The translations under genes were made by a program, and so were the position numbers. Shown here in pieces: positions 51,698 through 59,883 of a stretch of 64,000 bases of DNA. Within the stretch, counting starts at the first letter, position 1, and each line of letters begins with the position of its first letter. The stretch covers positions 1-64,000 of the forward strand of contig NZ_JOIR01000018.1 in NCBI RefSeq assembly GCF_000720115.1, written 5' to 3'. The stretch comes from Streptomyces sp. NRRL F-2580 (GTDB lineage Bacteria > Actinomycetota > Actinomycetes > Streptomycetales > Streptomycetaceae). The notes under the pieces are model-generated. The model had not been told where the DNA came from, did no database searches, and saw nothing but the letters and a program-made list of their open reading frames with translations.

Positions 51698-51727
51698 CCG
51701 CCCTCCCCGGCCGGGCGGGGAGGGCGG
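51698..51727. terminator. Bidirectional hairpin terminator
   Basis: CCGCCCTCCCC (51698-51708) pairs with GGGGAGGGCGG (51717-51727), loop of 8, between the convergent VOC and lectin genes. Confidence 0.75.
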
Positions 51728-51732
51728 GGAGG

Positions 51733-52329
51733 CTAGACGCACTCCCAGACGGCGGCCTGCGTGCCGGAGGAGGTGCTGGCCCCGGGCATGTCCAGGCACA
51801 TCCAGGTGGGAGCGCCGCTCGGGGTGGTGCCGCTGATCCACCAGCCGGGGTTGCCGTCGATGTTGTCGGTGTCCCACCATTTCTGGTTCAGGCCGCCGTT
51901 GCAGTCCCACTGGACGATCTTGGCGCCCTTGCGTGCCGAACCCCCCGCGATGTCCAGGCACTTGCCGGAGTTGGCGTTGCGCAGCTGGATGAACGCGCCG
52001 CCGTCGGTGACCTCCGACTTCCACAACTGCTCGCTCGCGGTCCCGCATTCGCCCTGGACCACCGGAGCGCCGCTGTCGTTCGAGCCGCCCTTCACCTTCA
52101 GACACATGCCGCTGTGGACATTGGCGATCTCGTAGCGGCTGCCCCGCTTGCGCAGCTGCCACAGCTCGTTGGGGGCGAGCGTGGCCCCCAGGTCCGAGGC
52201 GGTCTGCGCCGTGGGAACGGTGGCGGGGCGGGCTTCGGCGACGGCCTGGGGGACCGTCGTCCCCACCACGGCGATCAGGGCGACCAGACCCGAGCGGACG
52301 GACGTGCGCATCGTGGAGTTCATGCTCAT
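51733..52329 (-). CDS. Secreted ricin-type beta-trefoil (CBM13-like) protein
   Basis: 198 residues. Seen: signal peptide (about 1-32, VALIAVVGTTVPQAVAEA) and then one beta-trefoil with three Q-x-W-like repeats: GMCLKVKGGSNDSGAPVVQGECGTASEQLW, GKCLDIAGGSARKGAKIVQWDCNGGLNQKWW and WMCLDMPGASTSSGTQAAVWECV. All three have paired Cys. The third repeat ends at the stop codon. No catalytic domain: a free-standing carbohydrate-binding protein. Start ATG 52329 or 52323. Divergent or unrelated to the LAL regulator, which runs in the same direction 164 bp upstream. Confidence 0.9.
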   Translation of the reverse strand: MSMNSTMRTSVRSGLVALIAVVGTTVPQAVAEARPATVPTAQTASDLGATLAPNELWQLRKRGSRYEIANVHSGMCLKVKGGSNDSGAPVVQGECGTASEQLWKSEVTDGGAFIQLRNANSGKCLDIAGGSARKGAKIVQWDCNGGLNQKWWDTDNIDGNPGWWISGTTPSGAPTWMCLDMPGASTSSGTQAAVWECV

Positions 52330-52492
52330 TGCCTTTCGTGCGCGGCTGCGCCGAGGGTGCGGCGGGAGCCGGTCGGATGGAGGTGGCGCCGGACCGCGGG
52401 GGCCGGTCCGGCGCGGTGCCCACTCTGTCCGCCGGCCGGGTCCGAGCACATCGTGGAAGACCACGAACACGGCGCTCCGCGCGCTCTCGTGG

Positions 52493-55348
52493 TCAGTCCC
52501 GATGCCCGCTCCCGGCGGTGTCCCCTCCAGCCAGGCCGGCCGCGAGCTGGCTGCGGCGGGTCACCTTCAACTTCCGGTAGGAACTGGTGAGATGGGTTTC
52601 CACCGTGCGCCGGGACAGGTGGAGCGCCTCACCGATCTGCGCGTTCGTGTGCCCCTCCGCCGCGAGGTCGACGACGCGCCGTTCCGCTCCGGTCAGTGCG
52701 CCCGGGCCGGTCCGGGCCCGCGTCGTGGTGCGGGCGTTCGCGTCGCGCAGCGCCGCACACGTCGCACGCAGCAGCCGGCCCGTCGGTATGGTTGCCGGGT
52801 CGGCGCCCCCGTCACCCGGGCCGTCGCCGTCACCCGGGCCCTCTCCGGCAGCCGCAGGGGACAACAGCCGGGCCGCCTCGGCCTCGGCGACGCGCAGATC
52901 GTCCCGGCCCCTGCGGCCGAGCCCCGCCCCGATGCGCGCCCGGCCGAGGGCGATCAGGGTCTCGATGCGTTCCACCGGCGCGGATGCTCCCTCCAGCAGG
53001 GCGGCCGCCTCGGTGAGCGATTCCAGACCCTGCCGGCCGCCGACAGCCGCGGCGAGGGCCCGGAGCGCCCTGCCGACCGTACGAGGAGTGCCCCAGCGGC
53101 GGGCGTGGCCGAGTTCCTCCTCGGCCAGCTCCCTTGCCGGGCCCGCCCGGCCGAGACGGACCAGGGCGAGGGCCGCGCCGGAGCGCCACGGTGTGGCGAC
53201 GGGGCTGACGAAGTCGCGCGCGCTCTGGCCGGCGCCGCAGGCGAGATGGTCGTCGAGCGAGTCCTGCCACCGTCCTTCGAAGCCGTGGAGCAGGGCGCGT
53301 GCGTAGCGCAGTTCGTTCCACTCCCAGGAGCTGTCCGCGGTGCTCTCGTCGGGTGTGGAGAGGAGCTGCCAGGCCTGGTCGCGCAGGCCGAGCTCGTACC
53401 GGGCGAGCGCCACCATGGAGACCAGGTGGGGCGCACGGATGCCGCGCCCGGTGCACGTGTGTGCCAGGAGGGTGTTCTCGGCGATGACGCGCCGGAACTC
53501 ACCTGCCCAGAGCGCGGCTTCCGCCCGGGCGCTCAGCAGGCATTGCAGGCCCGCGTCCGTGAGGTCGGGCGGGGTCGGCGGCACGGGCAGGCCCTGCCGG
53601 GCGAGGGCCCGGGCATCCTCCAGCCGGTCGGCCCACTGCAACAGGGTGGCGGCGCTGCCGAGCCAGGCGGTACGCAGTCGGGGGTGGACCGGGGCCCCGG
53701 CCAGCCGGGGCTGGATCCGGGCGAGGACCTCGGTCGCGGAGAGGAGCCCGGCACCGGTCTCGTACTCGGTGATCAGAGCGCAGACCAGCGGTTCGACGGC
53801 GGGCGGGGCCGTGGGGGCGAGGGTGCGCAGGCCCGCGACGGCATCGCGCCAGGCGACCGCGTCGTGCGAGGAGATGAGGGCGGTGAGCGCCCGCAGGACG
53901 TGCACCAGCTCGTCGTCGTCGGTGCCGCTGCTCGCCCGGTGCAGGACGCTCAGCGCGGTGTCCGTGCGGCCGCGTGCCGCGAGAGCTGCGCCGAGGGCGG
54001 GCGCCGCGGCGGCGCGTTCCTGGCGGTCGGGGTGCAGGTCGAGGCCCGCGCGGAGCCTGCGGATGCCCGCCTCGGCACTGTGCGGGAACTCCAGCGACCC
54101 CAGGCGCAGGGTGAGGTCGGCGTGCCGGTCCCGGGGAGGCGGAGGCTGCGTCCGCAGGGCGTGGCGCAGCAGTCCGGCAGCCTCTTCGGTGTGCCCGGCC
54201 CGCACGGCGTCGTCGGCCGCCTCCTCCAGACAGCGAGCCATCCACAGCTCGCACGGGCGTTCCAGGTGCAGCAGGTGGGCGGCGACGGCCGCGGCGGGGG
54301 CGCCGCGGTCGTGGAGCAGCCGGGCGGCACGGGTGTGCAGGGCCGCCAGTTCGGCGGGGTCGGCCGCGTCCCGTACGGCTTCGAGGGCGAGCGGGTGGGA
54401 GAGCAGCCGGGCCAGTCGCGGTGCGCAGGGCGCGGCCGCGTGGCGGGCCGGGCAGAGCGTCAGGGCCTCTCGGAGCAGAGCGGAACCGGTGGCGGGAGAG
54501 CACGGTGCGGTGACGGCGAGGGCCAGGGCGATGCGGCGGGTCTCGTCGTCGGCGCGGTGCCGGATCCAGCGGGCGAGCGCGGCCCGGTAGCGGGCCGGAG
54601 GAGCACCGCCCGGCCGGTGCGGGGTCTGCCCCGGCCCCGGTCCTGGTCCTGGCCCCGGTCCTTGCCCTGGTGCGGTGGGGTCGGGGGAGTGGAGGGAGTC
54701 GGCCAGATCGGCGAGGAGCGCCTGGACGAGGGCGGGGTTGCCCGCGGTCGCGTCCCGGCACGTCGCACGCTGCCCGGGAGCCAGCCCGCGCTCGCGCGCG
54801 AGCCGTGTGACGGCGTCCTGCCCGAGCGGGGGAAGCGGGTGGCAGACTCCCGTGGTCCGGGGCAGCCAGGTGACGTCGGAGTGCTCGCGGCATTCGGTCG
54901 CCAGCAGCAGCACCGGAAGCCCGGCGATCCGGCGCGCCAGATAGCCGATCCAGCGGCGTGACACCGGGTCCGCGCAGTGCACGTCGTCGATGGCCAGCAG
55001 CACGGGCCGGGCCGCCGCGGTCCGGGTCAACAGGCCCAGCAGCCGGTGGAAGACCTCTTGCTCCTGCTCGGCGGCGGGCTCGGCGAAGGGAATGCCGTCG
55101 GCGCCGGGAAACACCTGGCGCAAGAGGGCGAACGGGAAGCCCGTCTCCTCGGGTGAGCAGCGCGCCGACAGCACCCGTAGGCCGTGATCGGAACCGGCCC
55201 GGCGGACGACGGTGTCCAGCACTGCGCTACGCCCCCGGCCGGGCGGCGCGGCCAGCATCAGCCAGCCGCCCCTCCCGGAGCGTGCCCGGGCCGTGGCGGC
55301 GGCCGCGGCCAGGAGTACGTCGTCGCGTTCGACCAGTACGTCCGTCAC
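52493..55348 (-). CDS. LAL-family LuxR regulator with altered Walker A
   Basis: 951 residues. Seen: N-terminal STAND ATPase with APPGRGRSAVL (residues 34-44) at the Walker A place, where the usual Gly-x4-Gly-Lys-Ser/Thr Lys is Arg; Walker B VLLAIDDVHCADP; a Gly-Pro repeat (GPGPGPGPGPG, encoded near 54625-54670); TPR-like helical centre; and C-terminal LuxR HTH LTGAERRVVDLAAEGHTNAQIGEALHLSRRTVETHLTSSYRKL (about 885-930). Start GTG 55348 follows GGGAGGGGCGGAA; an ATG at 55402 is possible. The HTH is intact, so it should bind DNA, but ATP control may be weakened. Next to it in the same direction is a lectin gene, a possible target. Confidence 0.88.
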   Translation of the reverse strand: MTDVLVERDDVLLAAAAATARARSGRGGWLMLAAPPGRGRSAVLDTVVRRAGSDHGLRVLSARCSPEETGFPFALLRQVFPGADGIPFAEPAAEQEQEVFHRLLGLLTRTAAARPVLLAIDDVHCADPVSRRWIGYLARRIAGLPVLLLATECREHSDVTWLPRTTGVCHPLPPLGQDAVTRLARERGLAPGQRATCRDATAGNPALVQALLADLADSLHSPDPTAPGQGPGPGPGPGPGQTPHRPGGAPPARYRAALARWIRHRADDETRRIALALAVTAPCSPATGSALLREALTLCPARHAAAPCAPRLARLLSHPLALEAVRDAADPAELAALHTRAARLLHDRGAPAAAVAAHLLHLERPCELWMARCLEEAADDAVRAGHTEEAAGLLRHALRTQPPPPRDRHADLTLRLGSLEFPHSAEAGIRRLRAGLDLHPDRQERAAAAPALGAALAARGRTDTALSVLHRASSGTDDDELVHVLRALTALISSHDAVAWRDAVAGLRTLAPTAPPAVEPLVCALITEYETGAGLLSATEVLARIQPRLAGAPVHPRLRTAWLGSAATLLQWADRLEDARALARQGLPVPPTPPDLTDAGLQCLLSARAEAALWAGEFRRVIAENTLLAHTCTGRGIRAPHLVSMVALARYELGLRDQAWQLLSTPDESTADSSWEWNELRYARALLHGFEGRWQDSLDDHLACGAGQSARDFVSPVATPWRSGAALALVRLGRAGPARELAEEELGHARRWGTPRTVGRALRALAAAVGGRQGLESLTEAAALLEGASAPVERIETLIALGRARIGAGLGRRGRDDLRVAEAEAARLLSPAAAGEGPGDGDGPGDGGADPATIPTGRLLRATCAALRDANARTTTRARTGPGALTGAERRVVDLAAEGHTNAQIGEALHLSRRTVETHLTSSYRKLKVTRRSQLAAGLAGGDTAGSGHRD

Positions 55349-55526
55349 TTCCGCCCCTCCCGCGCCCGTGCGGACGGCTGCGTGCCGCCCGTAACGAATC
55401 ATGGAGGGACGGGGCGCGAGAAGTGGGATGATCTTCGGTCAGATCTGCCTGAAACAGCATCATTGGGGCCATCTCGGCCAAGTGGGCGGCGGATTGACCG
55501 AATCCGAATCGGGCGGCCGAGGTGGC

Positions 55527-56255
55527 TCAGCCGGCCGCGATCCGGGTCAGCAGCGCGGGCAGGGCAGTGCCGATCGGCTCGCGGACCACCTCGTCGGCCA
55601 GCGAGTCGTACGGGGTCTCCTCGGCGTTCACGATGATCAGCCGGGCCCCGGCCTCGGCGGCCATCCCGGCCAGTGACGCGGCCGGCTGCACCTGGAGGGT
55701 GGACCCGACGGCGATGAAGACCTGGCACCCCTTGGCCACGGCCATCGCCTGCCCGAGCACCACGGGGTCGAGCCGCTGCCCGAACATCACGGTCGCCGCC
55801 TTCAGGATCCCGCCGCACGCCCGGCAGGCGGGGTCCGGTTCCCCGGCGGCGACCCGGGCCAGGGCCTCGTCCATGCCCGAGCGGGCGTGACAGTCCGTGC
55901 ACACCACCGACCGGGCGGTGCCGTGCAGCTCGAACACCTTGCGCGCGGGCGTCCCGGCGAGCTGGTGCAGCCCGTCCACGTTCTGGGTGATGACCCGGAC
56001 CGGGGTGCCGCCGCGTTCGAGTGCGGCCACGGCCAGGTGCGCGGCGTTCGGCCGCGCCCCGAGCGCGGCGAGCTCGGCCCGCATCAGCCAGGACCGGCGC
56101 CGGATCTCCGGATCGGCCATGTAGTACTCGTACGTCACGAGCTTTTCGGCGTCCGGCTCCCGGCGCCACAGGCCCTGGGGTCCCCGGTAGTCCGGAATCC
56201 CGGAGTCGGTGGACATCCCGGCCCCGCTGAACACTGCGACAAGCGGCTTCCCCAT
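55527..56255 (-). CDS. NAD-dependent protein deacylase, sirtuin
   Basis: Sir2-family enzyme, 242 residues: removes acetyl or acyl groups from Lys using NAD+. Seen: [15 protein letters not shown] (11-25), [13 protein letters not shown] (about 90-102), catalytic His in FELHGTA (about 111), zinc ligands CTDCHA and CRACGG, and the NAD-binding [14 protein letters not shown] and [12 protein letters not shown]. All key residues are present; the [16 protein letters not shown] segment has Tyr and Arg at places used for succinyl/malonyl specificity in class III sirtuins, so desuccinylation is possible. Start ATG 56255. Confidence 0.92.
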   Translation of the reverse strand: MGKPLVAVFSGAGMSTDSGIPDYRGPQGLWRREPDAEKLVTYEYYMADPEIRRRSWLMRAELAALGARPNAAHLAVAALERGGTPVRVITQNVDGLHQLAGTPARKVFELHGTARSVVCTDCHARSGMDEALARVAAGEPDPACRACGGILKAATVMFGQRLDPVVLGQAMAVAKGCQVFIAVGSTLQVQPAASLAGMAAEAGARLIIVNAEETPYDSLADEVVREPIGTALPALLTRIAAG

Positions 56256-56466
56256 GCACCGACCCTACGTACCGGCGCCGAGCGCTCGCGACCGCATTTC
56301 CGCGCCCCGGCGGCGCCCCTGCCGTGAGCGAGCGCGCCGGGAGCAGGCCGGGAGCAGGCCGGGAGCAGGCCGGAGGGTCGTTTCTGCGGTGAATCCCGCC
56401 CCCCACAGGAGTGAGATCCGCGCGGCTCCCTCCCCGCGCACCGGCCAGTCGGGTACAAAACCGGAC

Positions 56467-56919
56467 ATGATGCTCAAGCCGCACAGCCTTGGTGCCCTGC
56501 TGCTGACCCTGCTCGCGCTGCCGGCACTGTCGTCCGTCCCCGCCCACGCCGCGCCGGCCGCGCACCTCGCAGCCGTCGCACCCGTCGCGAGCGCGGAGGG
56601 GCATACCGCCGATCAGATCAGCCGCTTCCTCGCCACCTTCTACGGTGACCACGGCCCCTCCCCGCAAGACCGCGAGCAGTACGTCTCGCAGATCCTCAAG
56701 GACAGACAGCAGGTGAGCACGGACTCGGACGTCCTCCTGTGCTCCCAGAACGAACCGCAGAAGATCGGCATCGGCCCGGTCACCGTCGCCCAGGCGGCCG
56801 GCGTCGGCTGGGCCACCGTCACCACCCACTGGGCCGGCGGGGTCACGGACACCTTCACCGCGTACGTCCGCCTCGACTCCAAGCCCATCCGGCTCGACGA
56901 CGTCATCTGCGCGGGCTGA
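56467..56919 (+). CDS. Small secreted protein
   Basis: 150 residues. Seen: signal peptide (about 1-28, LGALLLTLLALPALSSVPAHA) and a mature part HTADQISRFLATFYGDHGPSPQDREQYVSQILKDRQQVSTDSDVLLCSQNEPQKIGIGPVTVAQ...DVICAG with two Cys that could pair. No family recognised with confidence. Start ATG 56467 (a second ATG follows directly). Alone, not overlapping neighbours. Confidence 0.8.
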   Translation: MMLKPHSLGALLLTLLALPALSSVPAHAAPAAHLAAVAPVASAEGHTADQISRFLATFYGDHGPSPQDREQYVSQILKDRQQVSTDSDVLLCSQNEPQKIGIGPVTVAQAAGVGWATVTTHWAGGVTDTFTAYVRLDSKPIRLDDVICAG

Positions 56920-56961
56920 CATCCGTACGGCGAGCCGCGGGGCCTTCCGTAGGGTGGGCGC

Positions 56962-57909
56962 ATGCCGACGACGACCGCGACCGCCACCGTTCTCTACTGC
57001 TGCGACCCGCTGAACGAGCGCCGGGCCGACGCCCACTTCGCGGCGGAGGCCCGGCAGCTGCGCGCCGTCGGCGGCACTGCCCTGCTCGTCGACCACGACG
57101 CGCTGCTCGCCGGGGACCCCGAGCGGGCGGTGGCGCGGGTGCCCGAGGGGGCGGGCGCCGTCTGGTACCGGGGCTGGATGGTCCCCGCGCAGCGGTACGC
57201 CGAACTGGACGCGGCCCTGCGCCGGCGCGGCGCCGAACTCGTCGTCACCCCCGAGGCGTACCGCCGGGCGCACGAACTCCCCGGCTGGTACGCGACCTTC
57301 ACCGGCCTCACTCCCGTCAGCGGCTGGCTGCCGGCCGCCCCCGGGGAGGTCCCGGACCCGCGGCGGCTCGCGGCCCTGGCCGCGGGCCTGCCGCCGGGCG
57401 CCGCCGTCGTCAAGGACTACGTGAAGTCCCGCAAGCACGAGTGGGACGAGGCCTGTTACGTGCCCGACCTCGGCGACCCGGCCGCCCTGCACCGAGTGGT
57501 CGCACGCTTCGTCGCGCTCCAGGACGAGTTCCTCGCGGGCGGGGTGGTGCTGAGGGCTTTCGAGACCTTCGTCGCGCCGCGTGCGTCGGCCGCGGAGGTA
57601 CGGGTGTGGTGGCGGGACGGGGTGCCCCGGCTGGTCACCGCCCACCCCGACAGCCCGGTCGCCGAGGTCCCGGACCTCCCCGAGCCGGCCCTCGAACCGG
57701 TCCGGGCGGCCGTCGGGGCGCTGGACTGCCCCTTCGTGACCACCGATCTCGCGCTGCGCGCGGACGGGGTCTGGCGGGTCGTCGAAGTGGGTGACGGACA
57801 GGTCAGCGACCTCCACCGGGAAGCCGATCCGGCCGCGTTCGTACGGCTCTTGACGGCCGATCAGGCACTCCTGTGCCCACCGTCCGCTTCTGGTACAACA
57901 CCGGCATGA
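56962..57909 (+). CDS. ATP-grasp domain protein
   Basis: 315 residues of the small ATP-grasp/DUF4343 type. Seen: N-terminal Rossmann-like pre-ATP-grasp part (VLYCCDPLNERRADAHFAAEARQLRAVG), AAVVKDYVKSRKHEWDEACYVPD (nucleotide-binding Lys), VLRAFETFVA and the C-terminal DLALRADGVWRVVEVGDGQVSDL with the metal-binding Glu. Such enzymes join a carboxylate to an amine or thiol; substrate unknown. Start ATG 56962 with GTAGGGTGGG upstream. Its stop overlaps the GNAT start by four bases, so the two are coupled. Confidence 0.85.
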   Translation: MPTTTATATVLYCCDPLNERRADAHFAAEARQLRAVGGTALLVDHDALLAGDPERAVARVPEGAGAVWYRGWMVPAQRYAELDAALRRRGAELVVTPEAYRRAHELPGWYATFTGLTPVSGWLPAAPGEVPDPRRLAALAAGLPPGAAVVKDYVKSRKHEWDEACYVPDLGDPAALHRVVARFVALQDEFLAGGVVLRAFETFVAPRASAAEVRVWWRDGVPRLVTAHPDSPVAEVPDLPEPALEPVRAAVGALDCPFVTTDLALRADGVWRVVEVGDGQVSDLHREADPAAFVRLLTADQALLCPPSASGTTPA

Positions 57910-58772
57910 CGGGATTCGAGATCACCGGCGCCAGCGCCGCCGACATGGAACTGATGCGCGGCTGGGCCGACGAGGAGGGCTGGAACCCGGGGGACTCGGA
58001 CCGGTTCGCCTTCGCGGTCGCCGACCCGGAGGGCTTCCTCGTCGGCCGGCTCGACGGCGAACCGGTGGCCTGCATCTCCGCCGTCCGGTACGGCGCCGGT
58101 TTCGGCTTCATCGGCTTCTACATCGCCCGTCCCGCCTTCCGCGGCCAGGGCTACGGCATCCGGCTGTGGGACGCCGGGATGGAGCGCCTCGCCGGCCGGC
58201 TCGTCGGACTGGACGGGGTCGTCGCCCAGCAGGACAACTACCGCAAGTCCGGCTTCCGCCACGCCTGGAACAACGTTCGCCACGAGGGCGTCCCCGAGGG
58301 GGCCGGCGACGGGGTTACCGGGGCGGGGGCGGGGGCCGGGATCACGATCGTGGACGCGGCCGCGCTGCCCTTCGGTCTGCTCGCCGCCTACGACCGGCGG
58401 TTCTTCCCCGAACCGCGCGCCGCCTTCCTGTCCGCCTGGACCGGGCTGCCCGGCCGGACGGCGCTCGCCGCCGTCCGCGACGGCCGGATCGAGGGCCTCG
58501 GCGTGATCCGCCCGTGCAGCGCCGCCCACCGGATCGGCCCGCTGTACGCGGCCGATCCGGCGGTGGCGGCCGTCCTGCTGCGGCGGCTCGCCCGGCACGC
58601 GCCCGGTGGTCTGGTCTCCGTGGACGTGCCGGACGCGAACCCGCGGGCCTCGGAACTCGTCGCGGGCCTGGGCCTGGTCCCGGTCTTCGAGACCGCCCGG
58701 ATGTACACCGGTCCGGCCCCGGACCTCGCACTGACCGAGCTGTTCGGGGTGACCAGCCTCGAACTGGGCTGA
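57906..58772 (+). CDS. GNAT-family N-acetyltransferase with tandem domains
   Basis: 288 residues. First GNAT domain (about 1-130): GDSDRFAFAVADPEGFLVGRLDGEPVACISAVRYG and the acetyl-CoA loop RPAFRGQGYGIRLWDAGMERL (R-G-x-G-Y/x-G). Second, degenerate GNAT-like half after a Gly/Ala linker (about 140-148): ALPFGLLAAYDRRFFPEPRAAFLSAWTGLP...EGLGVIRPC and GPLYAADPAVAAVLLRRL. This is the YitH/HsrK-like tandem layout. Coupled to the ATP-grasp gene; the pair may build and acetylate one small molecule (inference). Confidence 0.88.
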   Translation: MTGFEITGASAADMELMRGWADEEGWNPGDSDRFAFAVADPEGFLVGRLDGEPVACISAVRYGAGFGFIGFYIARPAFRGQGYGIRLWDAGMERLAGRLVGLDGVVAQQDNYRKSGFRHAWNNVRHEGVPEGAGDGVTGAGAGAGITIVDAAALPFGLLAAYDRRFFPEPRAAFLSAWTGLPGRTALAAVRDGRIEGLGVIRPCSAAHRIGPLYAADPAVAAVLLRRLARHAPGGLVSVDVPDANPRASELVAGLGLVPVFETARMYTGPAPDLALTELFGVTSLELG

Positions 58773-58872
58773 GAGGAAGGGCGGTCGGCCGCATCCCTCC
58801 TGGGTCGTGCACGGCCCTTGGGGGCCGGACGGCGGTCGCACGGCGCCGCCCGGCCCGTCGTGCCGTGCGCGA

Positions 58873-59316
58873 TCAGAAGTCGAACAGCACACCCGTGGTG
58901 TTCCGGAAGCCACACGGATTGGCGAAGGTGTACGTGTAGTTGAGCCGGCGGCCCTGCCACACCCCGTCGGCCGTCACCGTCATCGGGTTCCACTCCCTGG
59001 TACACGCCGCGTCGGCGGCCGGGGCCGTGAGCGCGTCCAGCCGGGAACCGTTCGCGCGTAACTCGGCGCACGCGGCGACCGGGTTCGGGTGCGTTCCGCC
59101 CGGCGTCGGCGAGCAGACGAGGGTCACCGCACGGAGCACCGTAGCGCTTCGGGCGTCCTGACCGGCCGTCACGCCGAGCACGAGCGCGGACGGCGCGTAC
59201 AGGCTCTCCGTACCGGTCGGCGCGGCTCCGGCCGTACCCGGCCAGGCCAGTGCGGTGAGCGCGGTGAGCGCCATGGCGGCGGAACCGAGCCCGAGACCCC
59301 TTGCGATGGACCGCAT
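58873..59316 (-). CDS. Streptomyces subtilisin inhibitor-family protein
   Basis: Secreted serine protease inhibitor of the SSI family, 147 residues. Seen: signal peptide (about 1-31), mature SLYAPSALVLGVTAGQDARSATVLRAVTLVCSPTPGGTHPNPVAACAEL, reactive loop ACTREWNPMTVTADGVWQGRRL and ending CGFRNTTGVLFDF. Aligned to classic SSI, the Met P1 residue is Arg here (Thr-Arg/Glu-Trp), so trypsin-like proteases are the expected targets. Four Cys for two disulfides are present. Start ATG 59316 after AAGGGAG. Divergent from the ABC remnant. Confidence 0.92.
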   Translation of the reverse strand: MRSIARGLGLGSAAMALTALTALAWPGTAGAAPTGTESLYAPSALVLGVTAGQDARSATVLRAVTLVCSPTPGGTHPNPVAACAELRANGSRLDALTAPAADAACTREWNPMTVTADGVWQGRRLNYTYTFANPCGFRNTTGVLFDF

Positions 59317-59643
59317 TTCGAACACTCCCTTGGGTTGGCGTTTCGGATAGCGGACAGAGTCTCGCCCACGCGGGCCGCGAACGCCCGTTCGCACCTCCAT
59401 TTTTCGTCACCCATCGTGTACGGATGAGTGCAGACCGCAGCGGTGCGGGCGGGCTGACCTGTGCGGGAGCGACCCGCCGAATCGGCCGAACACCGACACG
59501 AAATCCCCCCGAAACCTTTGAACATCCGGCTGTGATCGGCGCCGGACGGGGCCTGGAACCCCTCCGGGGGTAGGGCCGGCCCCACCCCCGGAACACCCTC
59601 CAGGCCCGCTGTGCCGAGCCCTCCGGGACGGTTGGGTCGAGAC
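59317..59643. other. Divergent intergenic region with a strong hairpin
   Basis: 327 bp between the SSI gene and the ABC ATPase remnant. TCCGGGGGT and ACCCCCGGA (59563-59571 and 59584-59592) form a hairpin whose loop GGGCCGGCCC is itself palindromic. A moderately AT-rich stretch at about 59385-59425 (CCATTTTTCGTCACC) may hold the SSI promoter. No gene seen. Confidence 0.5.
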
Positions 59644-59883
59644 ATGGAAAACGACGCGATCCAACTCCGGGACGTCAGCCGGGTCCACGGCACCGGCCAC
59701 CAGGCGGTCACCGCCCTCGCCCAGGTCTCCCTCGACTTCCCCCAAGGCACCTTCACCGCCGTCATGGGGCCCCTCCGGCTCCGGCAAGTCCACCCTGCTG
59801 CAATGCGCCGCCGGACTCGACCGGCCCACCTCCGGCACCGTCACGCCGCCCGCATGACGACGCTGGAGGCCGCACCGTGCTGA
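59644..59883 (+). pseudogene. ABC transporter ATPase, frameshifted and internally deleted
   Basis: N-terminus of a MacB/LolD-type ATPase: MENDAIQLRDVSRVHGTGHQAVTALAQVSLDFPQGTFTAVMG. In the Walker A the run GGGGCCCC carries one extra base; in the shifted frame PSGSGKSTLLQCAAGLDRPTSGTVT continues, then about 160-170 residues (signature LSGGQ, Walker B) are missing. The last bases again encode a family-type C-terminus, RMTTLEAAPC, whose stop overlaps the permease GTG. So both ends are kept and the middle is lost: a non-functional gene. Confidence 0.8.

Noticed and set aside
59563..59592. Rho-independent terminator for the SSI gene
   Set aside because: The SSI gene runs away from this hairpin, so it lies upstream of both flanking genes and is more likely regulatory or structural.
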